Below, one piece after another: positions 1 through 7,887 of a DNA stretch of 39,009 nt. Numbering within the stretch: position 1 is the stretch's first letter; each line of letters starts with the position of its first letter. A program made the position numbers and the translations under genes. Origin of the DNA: Bacilli bacterium (lineage in GTDB: Bacteria > Bacillota_I > Bacilli_A > RF39 > UBA660). Where the stretch lies: positions 1 through 39,009 of the forward strand of contig JAFUNE010000014.1 in NCBI GenBank assembly GCA_017473105.1. Direction: 5' to 3'. The notes under the pieces are model-generated. The model saw nothing but the letters and a program-made list of their open reading frames with translations, was not told the DNA's origin and searched no databases.

Positions 1-48
1 AGATTAGCTGCTGCACAAGCTGCAATTAAATCTAAGGGGCAAGAATAG
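1..48 (+). CDS. 3' end of an interrupted chromosomal gene (partial)
   Basis: Frame 1 is open from the window edge to TAG at 46-48 and reads RLAAAQAAIKSKGQE. The att core (11-26) lies inside it. Everything after the core (27-48) is element DNA, so the last residues (KSKGQE) are supplied by the element. The displaced original tail (INNK, then two stops) sits at the right end at 38883-38897. The gene cannot be named from 15 residues; it is Ala-rich and probably helical at its C-terminus. Integration here seems to keep the gene intact apart from its last few residues. Confidence 0.6.
   Translation, partial: RLAAAQAAIKSKGQE
11..42. other. attL: 16-bp core plus left attP arm
   Basis: The core CTGCACAAGCTGCAAT (11-26) is an exact direct repeat of 38869-38884. 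Inside the element, TAAGGGGCAA at 33-42 is the exact reverse complement of TTGCCCCTTA at 38849-38858. Joining the two element ends gives an attP with these arms 32 bp apart. Its symmetry centre falls between core bases 6 and 7, predicting CA (16-17) as the crossover dinucleotide. Such symmetry is expected for large serine recombinase sites. Confidence 0.85.
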
Positions 49-122
49 TCCTTTAAATACCAAGGTTTTGATAAATTAAAATCTTAGTAAAAACTATTAA
101 TTATTAAATTAAATAAAAATCG

Positions 123-175
123 GAGATTAAATTTACTTATATGTCGTACATATTTGTAGTTTAATCTCTTTTTTT
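123..175 (+). terminator. Terminator near the left end
   Basis: GAGATTAAA (123-131) pairs with TTTAATCTC (160-168) and is followed by a run of seven T. The 28-nt loop carries a second palindrome, ATATGT-CGT-ACATAT (139-153). It insulates the element's first operon from read-through from the interrupted host gene. Confidence 0.75.
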
Positions 176-188
176 CGTTATGTACGAT
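139..188. promoter_or_regulatory. Candidate operator before the XRE/parB operon
   Basis: The palindrome ATATGTCGTACATAT at 139-153 is echoed by ATGTACGA at 180-187, which matches the reverse complement of TCGTACAT. Both lie just upstream of the XRE gene at 211, so self-regulation by that protein is plausible. The inference rests on the repeat and its position; no clear -35/-10 pair was identified. Confidence 0.35.
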
Positions 189-210
189 CAATTAATAGGA
201 GGAAAAAGAT

Positions 211-690
211 ATGAAATTAATTTATTCAAGACCAATTCTTAGAGATTTATCACAAGGTTCTAGAATGGCATTTGCAAGGCAATTTAGAACATTATCACAA
301 GACGAAGTTGCAAAACAATTAGGAGTTTCTGGAGATAGTAGAAGAAGAACTATTACAAGATATGAGAAAGGTGATAGAAATCCAGAAGAATGTAGAACAA
401 AAAAAATAGCAGAAATTTTAAACATAAAATACGAAGCTATCAAAAGATATGATTATAAGAATCCAATAGATATAATTTATACATTACTTTGGTTAGAAGA
501 ATTATATCCAAATTATCATTTTGATTTAAATGAAGTTAAAAATATATATGATGAAAATATTGAAATAATTAAAAAGTTTTTGGTTGAATGGGATACAATG
601 AAATCAAAAAGAAAGAAAAAAGAAATAAGATATTCTGAATATATAGAATGGAAATTAACTTTTTCTTTAGAGGATAAGTATTATGAATGA
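211..690 (+). CDS. XRE-family helix-turn-helix regulator, first gene of the element
   Basis: A 159-aa cytoplasmic protein. Residues about 18-70 form a Cro/C1-type helix-turn-helix (SQDEVAKQLGVSG, then ITRYEKGDRNPEECRTKKIAEIL). The rest is charged and helical. The start has AGGAGG at 198-203 with correct spacing. It overlaps the ParB-like gene by 8 bp, so the two are translationally coupled. A short XRE protein ahead of parB at the end of an ICE is a common arrangement in Bacillota elements, and it probably controls element maintenance or transfer. The C-terminal half (about residues 80-159) matches nothing I can name. The upstream palindromes at 139-187 are candidate binding sites. Confidence 0.8.
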   Translation: MKLIYSRPILRDLSQGSRMAFARQFRTLSQDEVAKQLGVSGDSRRRTITRYEKGDRNPEECRTKKIAEILNIKYEAIKRYDYKNPIDIIYTLLWLEELYPNYHFDLNEVKNIYDENIEIIKKFLVEWDTMKSKRKKKEIRYSEYIEWKLTFSLEDKYYE

Positions 691-1549
691 AATAAAGAAA
701 ATTAATTTAGAAGATATAATCCCATTCAAAAATCACCCTTTTAAAGTCTTTGATGATGATTCTTTGAATGATTTAGCACAAAGTATAAAAGAAAATGGAT
801 TATTAAATCCTATTATAGTAAGACAAAAAGGCGATAAGTATGAAATAATATCAGGACACAGAAGAATAAAAGCATTAGAATTAAATGGTATTAATGAAGT
901 AGATGCATATGTTAAAGAGTTAAGTGATGATGAAGCTACTATATATATGGTAGATTCCAATCTTCAAAGAGAAAAGATAATGCCTAGTGAAAAAGCATTT
1001 GCATATAAAATGAAATTAGATGCTATTAAACATCAGGGCAAATCTTGTGGACACGAGGGCCACAAGTCAAGAGATACAGTTTCAGAAGAATCTGGACGAC
1101 AAATTCAAAGATACATTAGACTAACTTATTTAATTCCAGAACTATTAAATATAGTTGATCAAACATATTTAAAAAATGATAAACATAATATAACAATGGG
1201 TATTAAACCAGCAGTAGAATTATCATACTTAAATAAAGATGAACAGATGTTGGTGTATTCAGAAATGATGTATGATGATTTGAGTCCATCTCATGCGCAA
1301 GCAATTAGAATAAGAAGATTAAGTGAAAAGAAACAACTTAATGCTGATGTATTAGAAGATATATTGAATGAACAAAAAGGAAATCAGCATGAACAAATCT
1401 CATTCAATAAAGAAAATATAGAAAAAGCTTTACCATATGAATTAACTAAAAGAGATAAAAGATATATTGAAAGATATATTATTAAAGCAATACAGACATA
1501 TAGAGAGTTAGAACTTGAAAGGGGTGATGCAGATGATTTAGACCTGTAG
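683..1549 (+). CDS. parB: ParB/Noc-like nuclease-domain partition protein
   Basis: A 288-aa protein with the N-terminal ParB domain (residues about 5-100): IIPFKNHPF, then LAQSIKENGLLNPIIV, the phosphate-binding signature GHRR at residues 58-61, and NLQREKIMPSEKAFAY. A middle helix-turn-helix region (about 125-215) would bind a parS-like site. The start overlaps the XRE gene by 8 bp. No ParA ATPase gene is present in the window, so this is a lone ParB, as often found on ICEs. It may stabilise the excised circle or act as a regulator rather than segregate DNA. The gene ends in a possible weak terminator. Confidence 0.88.
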   Translation: MNEIKKINLEDIIPFKNHPFKVFDDDSLNDLAQSIKENGLLNPIIVRQKGDKYEIISGHRRIKALELNGINEVDAYVKELSDDEATIYMVDSNLQREKIMPSEKAFAYKMKLDAIKHQGKSCGHEGHKSRDTVSEESGRQIQRYIRLTYLIPELLNIVDQTYLKNDKHNITMGIKPAVELSYLNKDEQMLVYSEMMYDDLSPSHAQAIRIRRLSEKKQLNADVLEDILNEQKGNQHEQISFNKENIEKALPYELTKRDKRYIERYIIKAIQTYRELELERGDADDLDL

Positions 1550-1560
1550 CATCATTTTCT
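1525..1560 (+). terminator. Possible weak terminator after parB
   Basis: TGATGC (1525-1530) pairs with GCATCA (1549-1554), followed by TTTTCTTT. The loop is 18 nt and the stem only 6 bp, so it is weak. It overlaps the parB stop codon. Confidence 0.35.
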
Positions 1561-1601
1561 TTATACTATTTTTGTTTATTATATAAGTAAGAGGTGAAAA
1601 T

Positions 1602-2222
1602 TTGAAAAGAAAACTATTAATATTATCTATTAGTTTAATAATAATCTTTTTTACATTTATAACTAATGATAAGAAAGAAAATTTAGAATTAAATATTGAA
1701 CCAAATAATATTGAAATAAAAGAACCAGAAGAAATAATAGAGAAAGAGGTAATAGAAAATGAGTCAAGTAATGAACCTGTTACGAATAACAAGCAAGATA
1801 ACAATAAAACTAGTGGGACTAGCTCTTATACTACTAGCAATACTAATAAGGATGATAAAAAGGGCAATATTAACTCTAACACTAACGTGGTAGAAAAAAA
1901 TAAAATTGAAAGCAATTCGTCTCAAGTTGAGAATAACTCAACTCAATTAGAGAACGACTCAACTTCAAAGGTTGAAAATGAAGAAAATATTTCTCCATGG
2001 GATGATTTAGGAATAACAGAATATGATTATTATAATAAACCAATGTGGAATTGGGCTAGAGTTGATTATTCAATTAAAGAATATGGCACTCAAGAAAAAA
2101 CATATAATGCATGTATAGAAGCAGGAAATAGTATGGAAGATGACATATTAAGTTTTTCATGTACTTCAATAAATAGTTATTCAGGAGATTATTTAGGAGA
2201 AATGTTAAGAGTAAAATATTAG
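1602..2222 (+). CDS. Exported, N-terminally anchored protein of unknown function
   Basis: A 206-aa protein starting with TTG, chosen because GAGGTG (1591-1596) sits 5 nt upstream. Residues 5-22 form one hydrophobic segment (ILSISLIIIFFTFI) with no lipobox, so this is a signal anchor. Residues about 25-130 are low-complexity Asn/Ser/Thr/Glu, with imperfect copies of a VENNSTQLEN-like unit, a surface-stalk type sequence. The C-terminal 75 residues are aromatic-rich (PMWNWARVDY) with two Cys that could form a disulfide. It sits 13 bp before the adhesin gene and probably shares its transcript. It may act in cell-cell contact or surface exclusion; I do not recognise the C-terminal domain. Confidence 0.65.
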   Translation: MKRKLLILSISLIIIFFTFITNDKKENLELNIEPNNIEIKEPEEIIEKEVIENESSNEPVTNNKQDNNKTSGTSSYTTSNTNKDDKKGNINSNTNVVEKNKIESNSSQVENNSTQLENDSTSKVENEENISPWDDLGITEYDYYNKPMWNWARVDYSIKEYGTQEKTYNACIEAGNSMEDDILSFSCTSINSYSGDYLGEMLRVKY

Positions 2223-2235
2223 AAAGGAAATTATT

Positions 2236-5200
2236 ATGAAAAAGAAAATATATAGGTATGCAATGGTTGGCATACTTTTTTTTATGGCAATTTTAGGAGT
2301 TAAAACAGTAAAAGCGGAAACATATACCGGTCAAGCAATATGGCCAAGTGAGTTTATATCTAATATTTATGTTAAAAAAGTAAAACCAAATGGTTATGCA
2401 AAATATCAGCAAATGCAATTTATTAGAAGAAGTGAAGACAATAAATTTGTATATTGTTTACAGCCATATACAGATATAGATAATAATTTGCCATATTACG
2501 AAGTGGCTAGAGATGATTATGCTAAAGTTCTAAACATGACGGAAGAACAATGGGATAGAATTTCATTACTTTCATATTATGGATATCAATATAACGAGAA
2601 CGGATATGATCATTCCTCAAACAAATGGTATGCAATAACTCAAGTAATGATTTGGAGAACTACTAATCCTGAATCAGATATTTATTTTACTGATAAATTA
2701 AATGGAAGTAGAATAAATAGTTATAACGATGAAATCGCCGAAATGGAAAGATTGGTTAGTGAACATTATAAAACACCTAGTTTTGAAAATAATTTATCAT
2801 TACCACTTGGAAGCTCAATGACATTAACTGATTCAAATAATGTATTAAAGAATTATAAAATATCTAGTACAGAGAATGTAACAGCAACAATTAGTGGAAA
2901 TACGATTACAATAACAGCTACAGGAATAGGCGATGCTAAGGTAAATTTAACTAAAAAAACTACCAAATATGAAACTAATCCAATTGTATATTTTAGTAAT
3001 CATTCACAAAACGTAATGAGAGTTGGAAATTATGATCCAGTAAATACGAATATAAAATTAGAAATATTTGGTGGCAGGGTAGAAATCAATAAATTAGATA
3101 GTCAAACTCACACAAATAAACCTCAAGGACAAGGTACGTTAAAAGGAGCTGTTTATGGAGTTTATAACACAAGCGGAGATTTAATTACTAAATTAACTAC
3201 CGATGAAAACGGATATGCAATTAGTGATTATTTACCATCAGTTGGAGAATTTGTTGTAAAAGAAATTACTCCGAGTAATGGTTATACATTAGATAAAAAT
3301 TCTTATAGAATAATTGTTGATAAAGATAACTTGCTAGCAAGTGTTAATGTTTTAGAAAAAGTAATTAGTGGTAATTTAGAAATAACAAAAGTATATGCTT
3401 CAGCAGAAACTCAAATATTACTTCCAGAAGTTGGAGTTAAATTTGGAATATATGATAAAAATGATAAATTGATAAAAGAAGTTATTACAGATAATAATGG
3501 AAAAATTAAAGTGTCATTACCATTCGGTAAATATGTATTAAAACAACTTACAACAACATCTGGATTTGAATATGCAGATAATTATGAATTTAATATCAAC
3601 GAAGATGGAGAAGAAATAAAAGAGGTAATTGCTAACGCAGAAATAACAGCTAAATTAAAAGTAATAAAAATAGATTCAGAAACAAAAGAAGTAATTAAAA
3701 GAGCAAATATTAAATTTAAAATATTTGATGTAGAAGAAAATAAATATGTATGTCAAACAATTACATACCCTACAGCAAAAACATTATGTGAATTTGAAAC
3801 AGACGAAAATGGTATTTTAATTACACCTTATCCATTATATAGTGGAACTTATAAATTAGAAGAAGTCGATCAAGTAATAGATGGATACTTATGGAATAAA
3901 CAATCTGTAGAATTTAGAATTGATGAAAATGCAAAATTAATTACAGATAGTAAATATGGAATTTTATTTGAAACCAAATTTGAAAATAAAGAAGTAAAAG
4001 GTAAACTTATTATTCAAAAAACCGGAGAAGAAATTATAATCAATAACGGCATCGAATATAGTAAAGTAAATTTAAAAGGTGTAAAAATTGGTTTATACGC
4101 TAACAAAGATATTTATTCTGCTAATGGGATTTTAAAGTACAAAAAAGATTCATTAATTGGTGAATATATTACAAATGAAAATGGTATTATTGAAATAAAT
4201 AACTTATATTTAGGTTCATATTATATAAAAGAAATAAGTACACTTGAAACACATGTATTAGATAATAAAAAATATGAATTTGAGTTAAACTATAAAGATC
4301 AATATACAGCAATTATTAATTATGAAATCAATTTAGAAAATTTTTACAAAAAAGGAGATTTGGAATTTACTAAAACAGATTTAATAACTGGAGATGTAAT
4401 TGCGAATACAAAAATCGAAATTTATACAGAAAATAATGAGTTAGTATATTTTGGAACAACAGATGAAAACGGCAAAATCACAATTAAAAATTTACCTGTT
4501 AATCAAAAATTCTATATTATAGAAACTGAACCAGCTACTGGATATGTATTAACCGAAGAAAAAGTATTTTTTGAAATTAAAGAAAATGGTGAAATAGTTA
4601 AAGCAAACATGACTAATAAACCAATTATTGGAGAATTAGAATTTACAAAAATTGATTTTTCAACTAGTGAACCGTTACCAAATACATTAATTGAAGTTTA
4701 TACAGAAAATAATGAATTAGTATTCAGTGGTAGAACAGATGAAAATGGAATAATCGTTATTAAAGAACTAAAATATGGTAAATATTATATTCTAGAAAAA
4801 GAAGCACCAGAAAGTTATGTATTAAACACAGAAAAAATGTATTTTGATATAACAAAAGATGGAGAAATTGTTAAGAGTACAATGACAAATGAAAAAATAA
4901 AAGGAAAATTAGAATTTACAAAAATTGATTTTTCAACTAGTGAACCATTACCAAATACATTAATTGAAGTTTATACAGAAAATAATGAATTAGTATTCAG
5001 TGGTAGAACAGATGAAAATGGAATGGTTGTAATTGAAGAACTAGAATATGGTAAATACTACATACTAGAAAAAGAAGCACCTGAATCATATCTTTTAAAT
5101 GAAGAACCTATGAATTTTGAAATTAAAGAAAATGGTGAAATAGTTAAAGCAATTATGACTAATGATAAAATTGTTATTGAAGTTCCAAATACAGAAAAGA

Positions 5201-5292
5201 ACAAATTTCCATATTTAGAACTTAGCGCTTTAATTCTTAGTGCATTAGGAATGGGAGTAATAATTTATGCAAAAAAGAAAAAGGATAAATAG
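2236..5292 (+). CDS. Thioester-domain adhesin with CnaB repeats and VPNTE sorting signal
   Basis: A 1018-aa wall-anchored surface protein. A signal peptide ends near VKA (residue 27). A TQXA-type thioester domain follows: Cys74 in YCLQP and Gln136 in YAITQVMIW are the expected bond-forming pair. A short beta-rich domain (about 185-280) precedes about seven SpaA/Cna_B modules beginning near residues 281, 380, 472, 590, 709, 801 and 892. Most end with the E-box Glu (VVKEI, YILEKEAPESY); the second has VLKQL and so lacks the isopeptide Glu. The C-terminus has VPNTE, a hydrophobic helix and KKKKDK, a sortase substrate. The sortase gene overlaps its end. Likely role: covalent host or recipient adhesion during mating. 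Confidence 0.92.
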   Translation: MKKKIYRYAMVGILFFMAILGVKTVKAETYTGQAIWPSEFISNIYVKKVKPNGYAKYQQMQFIRRSEDNKFVYCLQPYTDIDNNLPYYEVARDDYAKVLNMTEEQWDRISLLSYYGYQYNENGYDHSSNKWYAITQVMIWRTTNPESDIYFTDKLNGSRINSYNDEIAEMERLVSEHYKTPSFENNLSLPLGSSMTLTDSNNVLKNYKISSTENVTATISGNTITITATGIGDAKVNLTKKTTKYETNPIVYFSNHSQNVMRVGNYDPVNTNIKLEIFGGRVEINKLDSQTHTNKPQGQGTLKGAVYGVYNTSGDLITKLTTDENGYAISDYLPSVGEFVVKEITPSNGYTLDKNSYRIIVDKDNLLASVNVLEKVISGNLEITKVYASAETQILLPEVGVKFGIYDKNDKLIKEVITDNNGKIKVSLPFGKYVLKQLTTTSGFEYADNYEFNINEDGEEIKEVIANAEITAKLKVIKIDSETKEVIKRANIKFKIFDVEENKYVCQTITYPTAKTLCEFETDENGILITPYPLYSGTYKLEEVDQVIDGYLWNKQSVEFRIDENAKLITDSKYGILFETKFENKEVKGKLIIQKTGEEIIINNGIEYSKVNLKGVKIGLYANKDIYSANGILKYKKDSLIGEYITNENGIIEINNLYLGSYYIKEISTLETHVLDNKKYEFELNYKDQYTAIINYEINLENFYKKGDLEFTKTDLITGDVIANTKIEIYTENNELVYFGTTDENGKITIKNLPVNQKFYIIETEPATGYVLTEEKVFFEIKENGEIVKANMTNKPIIGELEFTKIDFSTSEPLPNTLIEVYTENNELVFSGRTDENGIIVIKELKYGKYYILEKEAPESYVLNTEKMYFDITKDGEIVKSTMTNEKIKGKLEFTKIDFSTSEPLPNTLIEVYTENNELVFSGRTDENGMVVIEELEYGKYYILEKEAPESYLLNEEPMNFEIKENGEIVKAIMTNDKIVIEVPNTEKNKFPYLELSALILSALGMGVIIYAKKKKDK
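4636..5023 (+). repeat. Nearly identical tandem CnaB modules
   Basis: About 115 bp at 4636-4750 recur at 4909-5023 with a 273-bp (91-residue) period and a single base change (ACCG to ACCA), while the rest of each module has diverged. This indicates recent duplication or gene conversion inside the adhesin gene. Such repeats can expand or contract by recombination and alter stalk length. Confidence 0.85.
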
Positions 5293-5899
5293 TAAAAAGA
5301 GTCTATATATTATAGGCTCTTTATTTATTTTTATAAGCTTTTTAATGATAGTGGTAGATTATTATAAGGAATATAAAACAATAGAAAGAGAGGAACAAGC
5401 AATAAATGAATACTATGAAGAACCTGTTAAGGAAGTCAAAACTGAAACGGTTGAAAGTATTGAAACAACCAAAAAAGAAGAAGTTAAAAAGAATAAGGAA
5501 ATAGTAAATTATATTGGAATACTTAGGATTCCGAAAATAAACTTAAAAAAGGGATTAGTAGATATAAATTCAAAGTATAACGATATAAAATATAATGTAA
5601 TGATTCATAATAAATCAACTTTTCCAGATGTAGTAGGTGGTAATTTCATATTACTTGCTCATTCAGGATCATCATCTATATCATTTTTTAAAAATTTAGA
5701 TAAATTAAAATTAGACGATAAAGTTTATGTTGACTATAATGGCAATACTTACGAATACAAATTAATTAATATTTATGATATAGAAAAAAATGGTAAAGCT
5801 GTTATAAAAAAAACAACTACTAAATCAACAATTACATTGATAACATGCAGAAATAACACAAACAAACAAATTGTTTTAATTGGAGAATTAGTCGTATAA
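5267..5899 (+). CDS. Sortase transpeptidase for the adjacent adhesin
   Basis: A 210-aa protein with an N-terminal membrane anchor (about residues 11-28), a charged linker and a sortase beta-barrel. The catalytic His is H132 in LLAHSG and the Cys is C194 in TLITCRNN. The usual downstream Arg is replaced: where families show R-x-V-V-x-(G/A), this reads KQIVLIG, with Gln at the Arg position and Lys before it. The ATG at 5267 overlaps the adhesin gene by 26 bp and follows GGGAG. It is presumably dedicated to the VPNTE motif of that adhesin. The class (B, D or other) cannot be fixed by eye. Confidence 0.88.
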   Translation: MQKRKRINSKKSLYIIGSLFIFISFLMIVVDYYKEYKTIEREEQAINEYYEEPVKEVKTETVESIETTKKEEVKKNKEIVNYIGILRIPKINLKKGLVDINSKYNDIKYNVMIHNKSTFPDVVGGNFILLAHSGSSSISFFKNLDKLKLDDKVYVDYNGNTYEYKLINIYDIEKNGKAVIKKTTTKSTITLITCRNNTNKQIVLIGELVV

Positions 5900-5967
5900 A
5901 AGAAAAATTATTATTCTCAAAATAAGTGAATTGATAATCGCACACTATTATCGTAATAAAAACGATG

Positions 5968-5992
5968 TATAATTATATTAGAGGTGAGATTT
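5968..5992 (+). promoter_or_regulatory. Promoter -10 and RBS of the 5993 gene
   Basis: TATAAT at 5968-5973 lies 25 bp before ATG 5993, with GAGGTG at 5981-5986. No good -35 is seen at 17 bp. The sequence TATAATTATA recurs before other element genes at 18351 and 24257. Confidence 0.55.
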
Positions 5993-6313
5993 ATGGAGTA
6001 TGATTATACTGCAGATGATATGACCGATGAAGAACTAGTTCGATTAGATATGATGTATGATGAAGTTCATGCATTAATAAAACCAGATTTTATACAAGAG
6101 TATGTTGCATGCTATATTTATGCTTTACATAAATATAGATTTTTAGAAAGAAAAACAACTCCACTAAGAAATCATATTAATTCATGTATAAATGATTTTA
6201 ATATAGTTAATTATGATGATATTGAACTAGAAAAGGTTAAAAAAATACTAGAAGAAAAATATAAATTAAAAGTAATACAAGAAGAACCATATTTAGAACT
6301 TGAAGAAATTTAA
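5993..6313 (+). CDS. Small acidic protein, unknown
   Basis: 106 aa. ATG 5993 is preferred over an upstream in-frame GTG at 5984 because the GTG is part of the ribosome site GAGGTG. The protein is acidic and mostly helical (TADDMTDEELVRLD; YVACYIYALHKYRF), with no membrane segment or known motif that I recognise. It has its own -10 box and ends in a terminator that overlaps its last codons, so it may be a monocistronic control or accessory gene between the sortase and initiator genes. Confidence 0.6.
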   Translation: MEYDYTADDMTDEELVRLDMMYDEVHALIKPDFIQEYVACYIYALHKYRFLERKTTPLRNHINSCINDFNIVNYDDIELEKVKKILEEKYKLKVIQEEPYLELEEI

Positions 6314-6323
6314 GTTCTTTTTT
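6295..6323 (+). terminator. Terminator overlapping the end of the 5993 gene
   Basis: AGAACTT (6295-6301) pairs with AAGTTCT (6312-6318) and is followed by TTTTTT. The stop codon TAA lies at 6311-6313, between the two arms. Confidence 0.7.
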
Positions 6324-6345
6324 ATTGGTTGATTGGAGGTGTATG

Positions 6346-7128
6346 ATGAATGATAAACAAAGAGATTTTGAAATATTAGGGCTTATCGGTTATACATCAA
6401 TGCCAAATTATCATTTAAGAGATAAAAACTTATCTAATCAAGCTATTGGCTTATTAAGTAAAATATTATCTTTACCAAAAGATTGGGATTATTCTTTAAA
6501 AGGATTAGAATGTATATGTAAAGATGGAATAACATCAATTAGATCACAATTAAAAGAACTAGAAACAAACGGATACCTAGATATTAAGAAATATAAAGAC
6601 GAAAAAGGTTTATTTAGATATAAATATACCATTTACATTTTACCACGCTCAGAATGGTCTAAAATGAGGAATTATCCAGATATAGGTTTTCCATATATGG
6701 ATACTCCAGATGTGGATACTCCAGATGTAGATAACCTCACACAAATAAATAAAGATAATAAAAAAAAGAATAATAAAGATAAATTAGATAAAGAGAGATC
6801 TTGCTTGAATATCTTAACTAAAAATTTAATAAAAAATAATTATATTGATGAAGACGACTCATCAATTTTTTTATATGATGATTTGTTTGAAAACTTAATG
6901 GAAGATAATTCATATAAAGATTTACTTACAATATCTAATTATATAGTAAGTAAGGTTAAATCTAGAAAGTTTAGAGATGAGTATGACAATGAAATTTTAA
7001 ATAAATATGGATATTTCAAAAATGCTTTGCTCGACAATATAGATAGAATAAATAGAGAACCAGAAGAATTATGGAACGACGATGAATATGATTGGTTAAA
7101 CGATGATACCAATGTTATGGAGTTGTAG
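6346..7128 (+). CDS. Winged-helix replication initiator / DnaD-like protein
   Basis: 260 aa. ATG 6346 is 6 nt from GGAGG (6335-6339); the earlier in-frame TTG is upstream of that site. Residues about 15-85 are a RepA_N/DnaD-like winged helix (LSNQAIGLLSKILSLP; SIRSQLKELETNGYL; YKYTIYILPRS). A linker holds a tandem DTPDV repeat from a duplicated 15-bp unit near 6710, and then a Lys/Asn-rich stretch. The C-terminal part (about 150-250) is helical and acidic. Such proteins commonly accompany SSB and relaxase genes on Bacillota ICEs, where they probably start replication of the excised circle. The following gene overlaps by 1 bp. Confidence 0.7.
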   Translation: MNDKQRDFEILGLIGYTSMPNYHLRDKNLSNQAIGLLSKILSLPKDWDYSLKGLECICKDGITSIRSQLKELETNGYLDIKKYKDEKGLFRYKYTIYILPRSEWSKMRNYPDIGFPYMDTPDVDTPDVDNLTQINKDNKKKNNKDKLDKERSCLNILTKNLIKNNYIDEDDSSIFLYDDLFENLMEDNSYKDLLTISNYIVSKVKSRKFRDEYDNEILNKYGYFKNALLDNIDRINREPEELWNDDEYDWLNDDTNVMEL

Positions 7129-7343
7129 TGAAAAAAATTAATTTGGTCAAATTAAAAGATTTAGAAAAGATAAGTGATAAGCTCGGAGATACTATAAATG
7201 TGTTAGAAAGTTTAGAACCATTTTTAACATTTAAAGAAAGGTGTAATTTTAAAAGAACATACGGTTATATTAAAGAACTATATTTTAAAGTTGATAAAGT
7301 AATAATAAATATGACAGACAAAGAAGAATTAGATAAGAAATAG
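7128..7343 (+). CDS. Small helical protein downstream of the initiator
   Basis: 71 aa, starting at GTG 7128, whose G is the last base of the previous stop codon, so it is translationally coupled. The sequence is basic-acidic and helical, with a possible coiled coil (VKLKDLEKISDKLGDTINVLESL). I see no known domain. It ends inside the left arm of a terminator. It probably assists or modulates the initiator encoded just before it, but this is context only. Confidence 0.55.
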   Translation: MKKINLVKLKDLEKISDKLGDTINVLESLEPFLTFKERCNFKRTYGYIKELYFKVDKVIINMTDKEELDKK

Positions 7344-7379
7344 ATAGAAATATCTATTTTTTATTTGCATTAAAGGAGG
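7338..7379 (+). terminator. Terminator fused to a strong ribosome site
   Basis: AAATAGATA-GAAA-TATCTATTT followed by a T run (7338-7362), then ATTTGCATTAAAGGAGG. The stretch 7354-7379 recurs at 36533-36558 with one mismatch in 26 bases, and a related hairpin with the same TAGATA-GAAA-TATCTA stem is at 14659. It is a repeated terminator-plus-RBS module. Confidence 0.75.
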
Positions 7380-7387
7380 TGGTTAAA

Positions 7388-7459
7388 ATGGTTTATTAAA
7401 TTTCAAGTTTATCTTGAAAAAAATAATATAAATAATTTGATTATAGAAAGGAGAATATT
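7388..7459 (+). other. Three-codon ORF and hairpin before ssb
   Basis: The strong AAGGAGG at 7373-7379 is followed by ATG GTT TAT TAA (7388-7399), encoding only M-V-Y. A perfect hairpin TTTCAAG-TTTAT-CTTGAAA (7401-7419) comes next. This is either a deletion remnant of a small gene or a translated leader for ssb. The ssb gene has its own GAAAGGAG site. Confidence 0.45.
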
Positions 7460-7816
7460 ATGTTGAATCAAGTTGTTATGGTAGGGAGATTAGTTGCCGA
7501 TCCCGAAGTTAAAGAAACAGAAAACGGCAAAAAAGTATCTAATATTACATTAGCAGTACAAAGAAGTTATAAAAATGCAGAAGGAGTTTATGAGACAGAT
7601 TTCATTGATTGTACATTATTTGACGGAGTAGCTCATAATACTGCAGAGTACTGTCATAAAGGCGATATCGTAGGGGTTAAAGGAAGAATCCAAACAGATA
7701 TATATGAAAAAGACGGTGAAAATAAAAAATCAACTAGTCTAATTGCTGAAAAAATAACATTCTTATCTTCAAACAAGAATCTAACAAAAGAAAATGATGA
7801 TGATCTTGATATGTAG
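7460..7816 (+). CDS. ssb: Single-stranded DNA-binding protein
   Basis: A 118-aa OB-fold SSB: LNQVVMVGRLVADPEVK, ITLAVQRSYKNAEGVYETDFIDC and GDIVGVKGRIQTDIYE are the family core. It is shorter than chromosomal SSBs (about 150-170 aa), having almost no Gly/Gln linker. The acidic tail ends in DDDLDM instead of the usual DDDIPF, so binding to host tip partners (for example RecQ, PriA) may be changed. It likely coats transferred or rolling-circle single strands. A terminator follows. Confidence 0.93.
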   Translation: MLNQVVMVGRLVADPEVKETENGKKVSNITLAVQRSYKNAEGVYETDFIDCTLFDGVAHNTAEYCHKGDIVGVKGRIQTDIYEKDGENKKSTSLIAEKITFLSSNKNLTKENDDDLDM

Positions 7817-7828
7817 ATAAGACTAGGA

Positions 7829-7860
7829 GAAGAAAAAGGGTTGTTCCTTTTTCTTTCTTC
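7829..7860 (+). terminator. Terminator after ssb
   Basis: AGAAAAAGG (7831-7839) pairs with CCTTTTTCT (7846-7854), with a short GTTGTT-type loop, followed by TTCTTC. It separates ssb from the transfer-channel genes; partial read-through is likely because no obvious promoter follows. Confidence 0.7.
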
Positions 7861-7887
7861 TAATTATTTAATTTAAGGAGGAAAATA

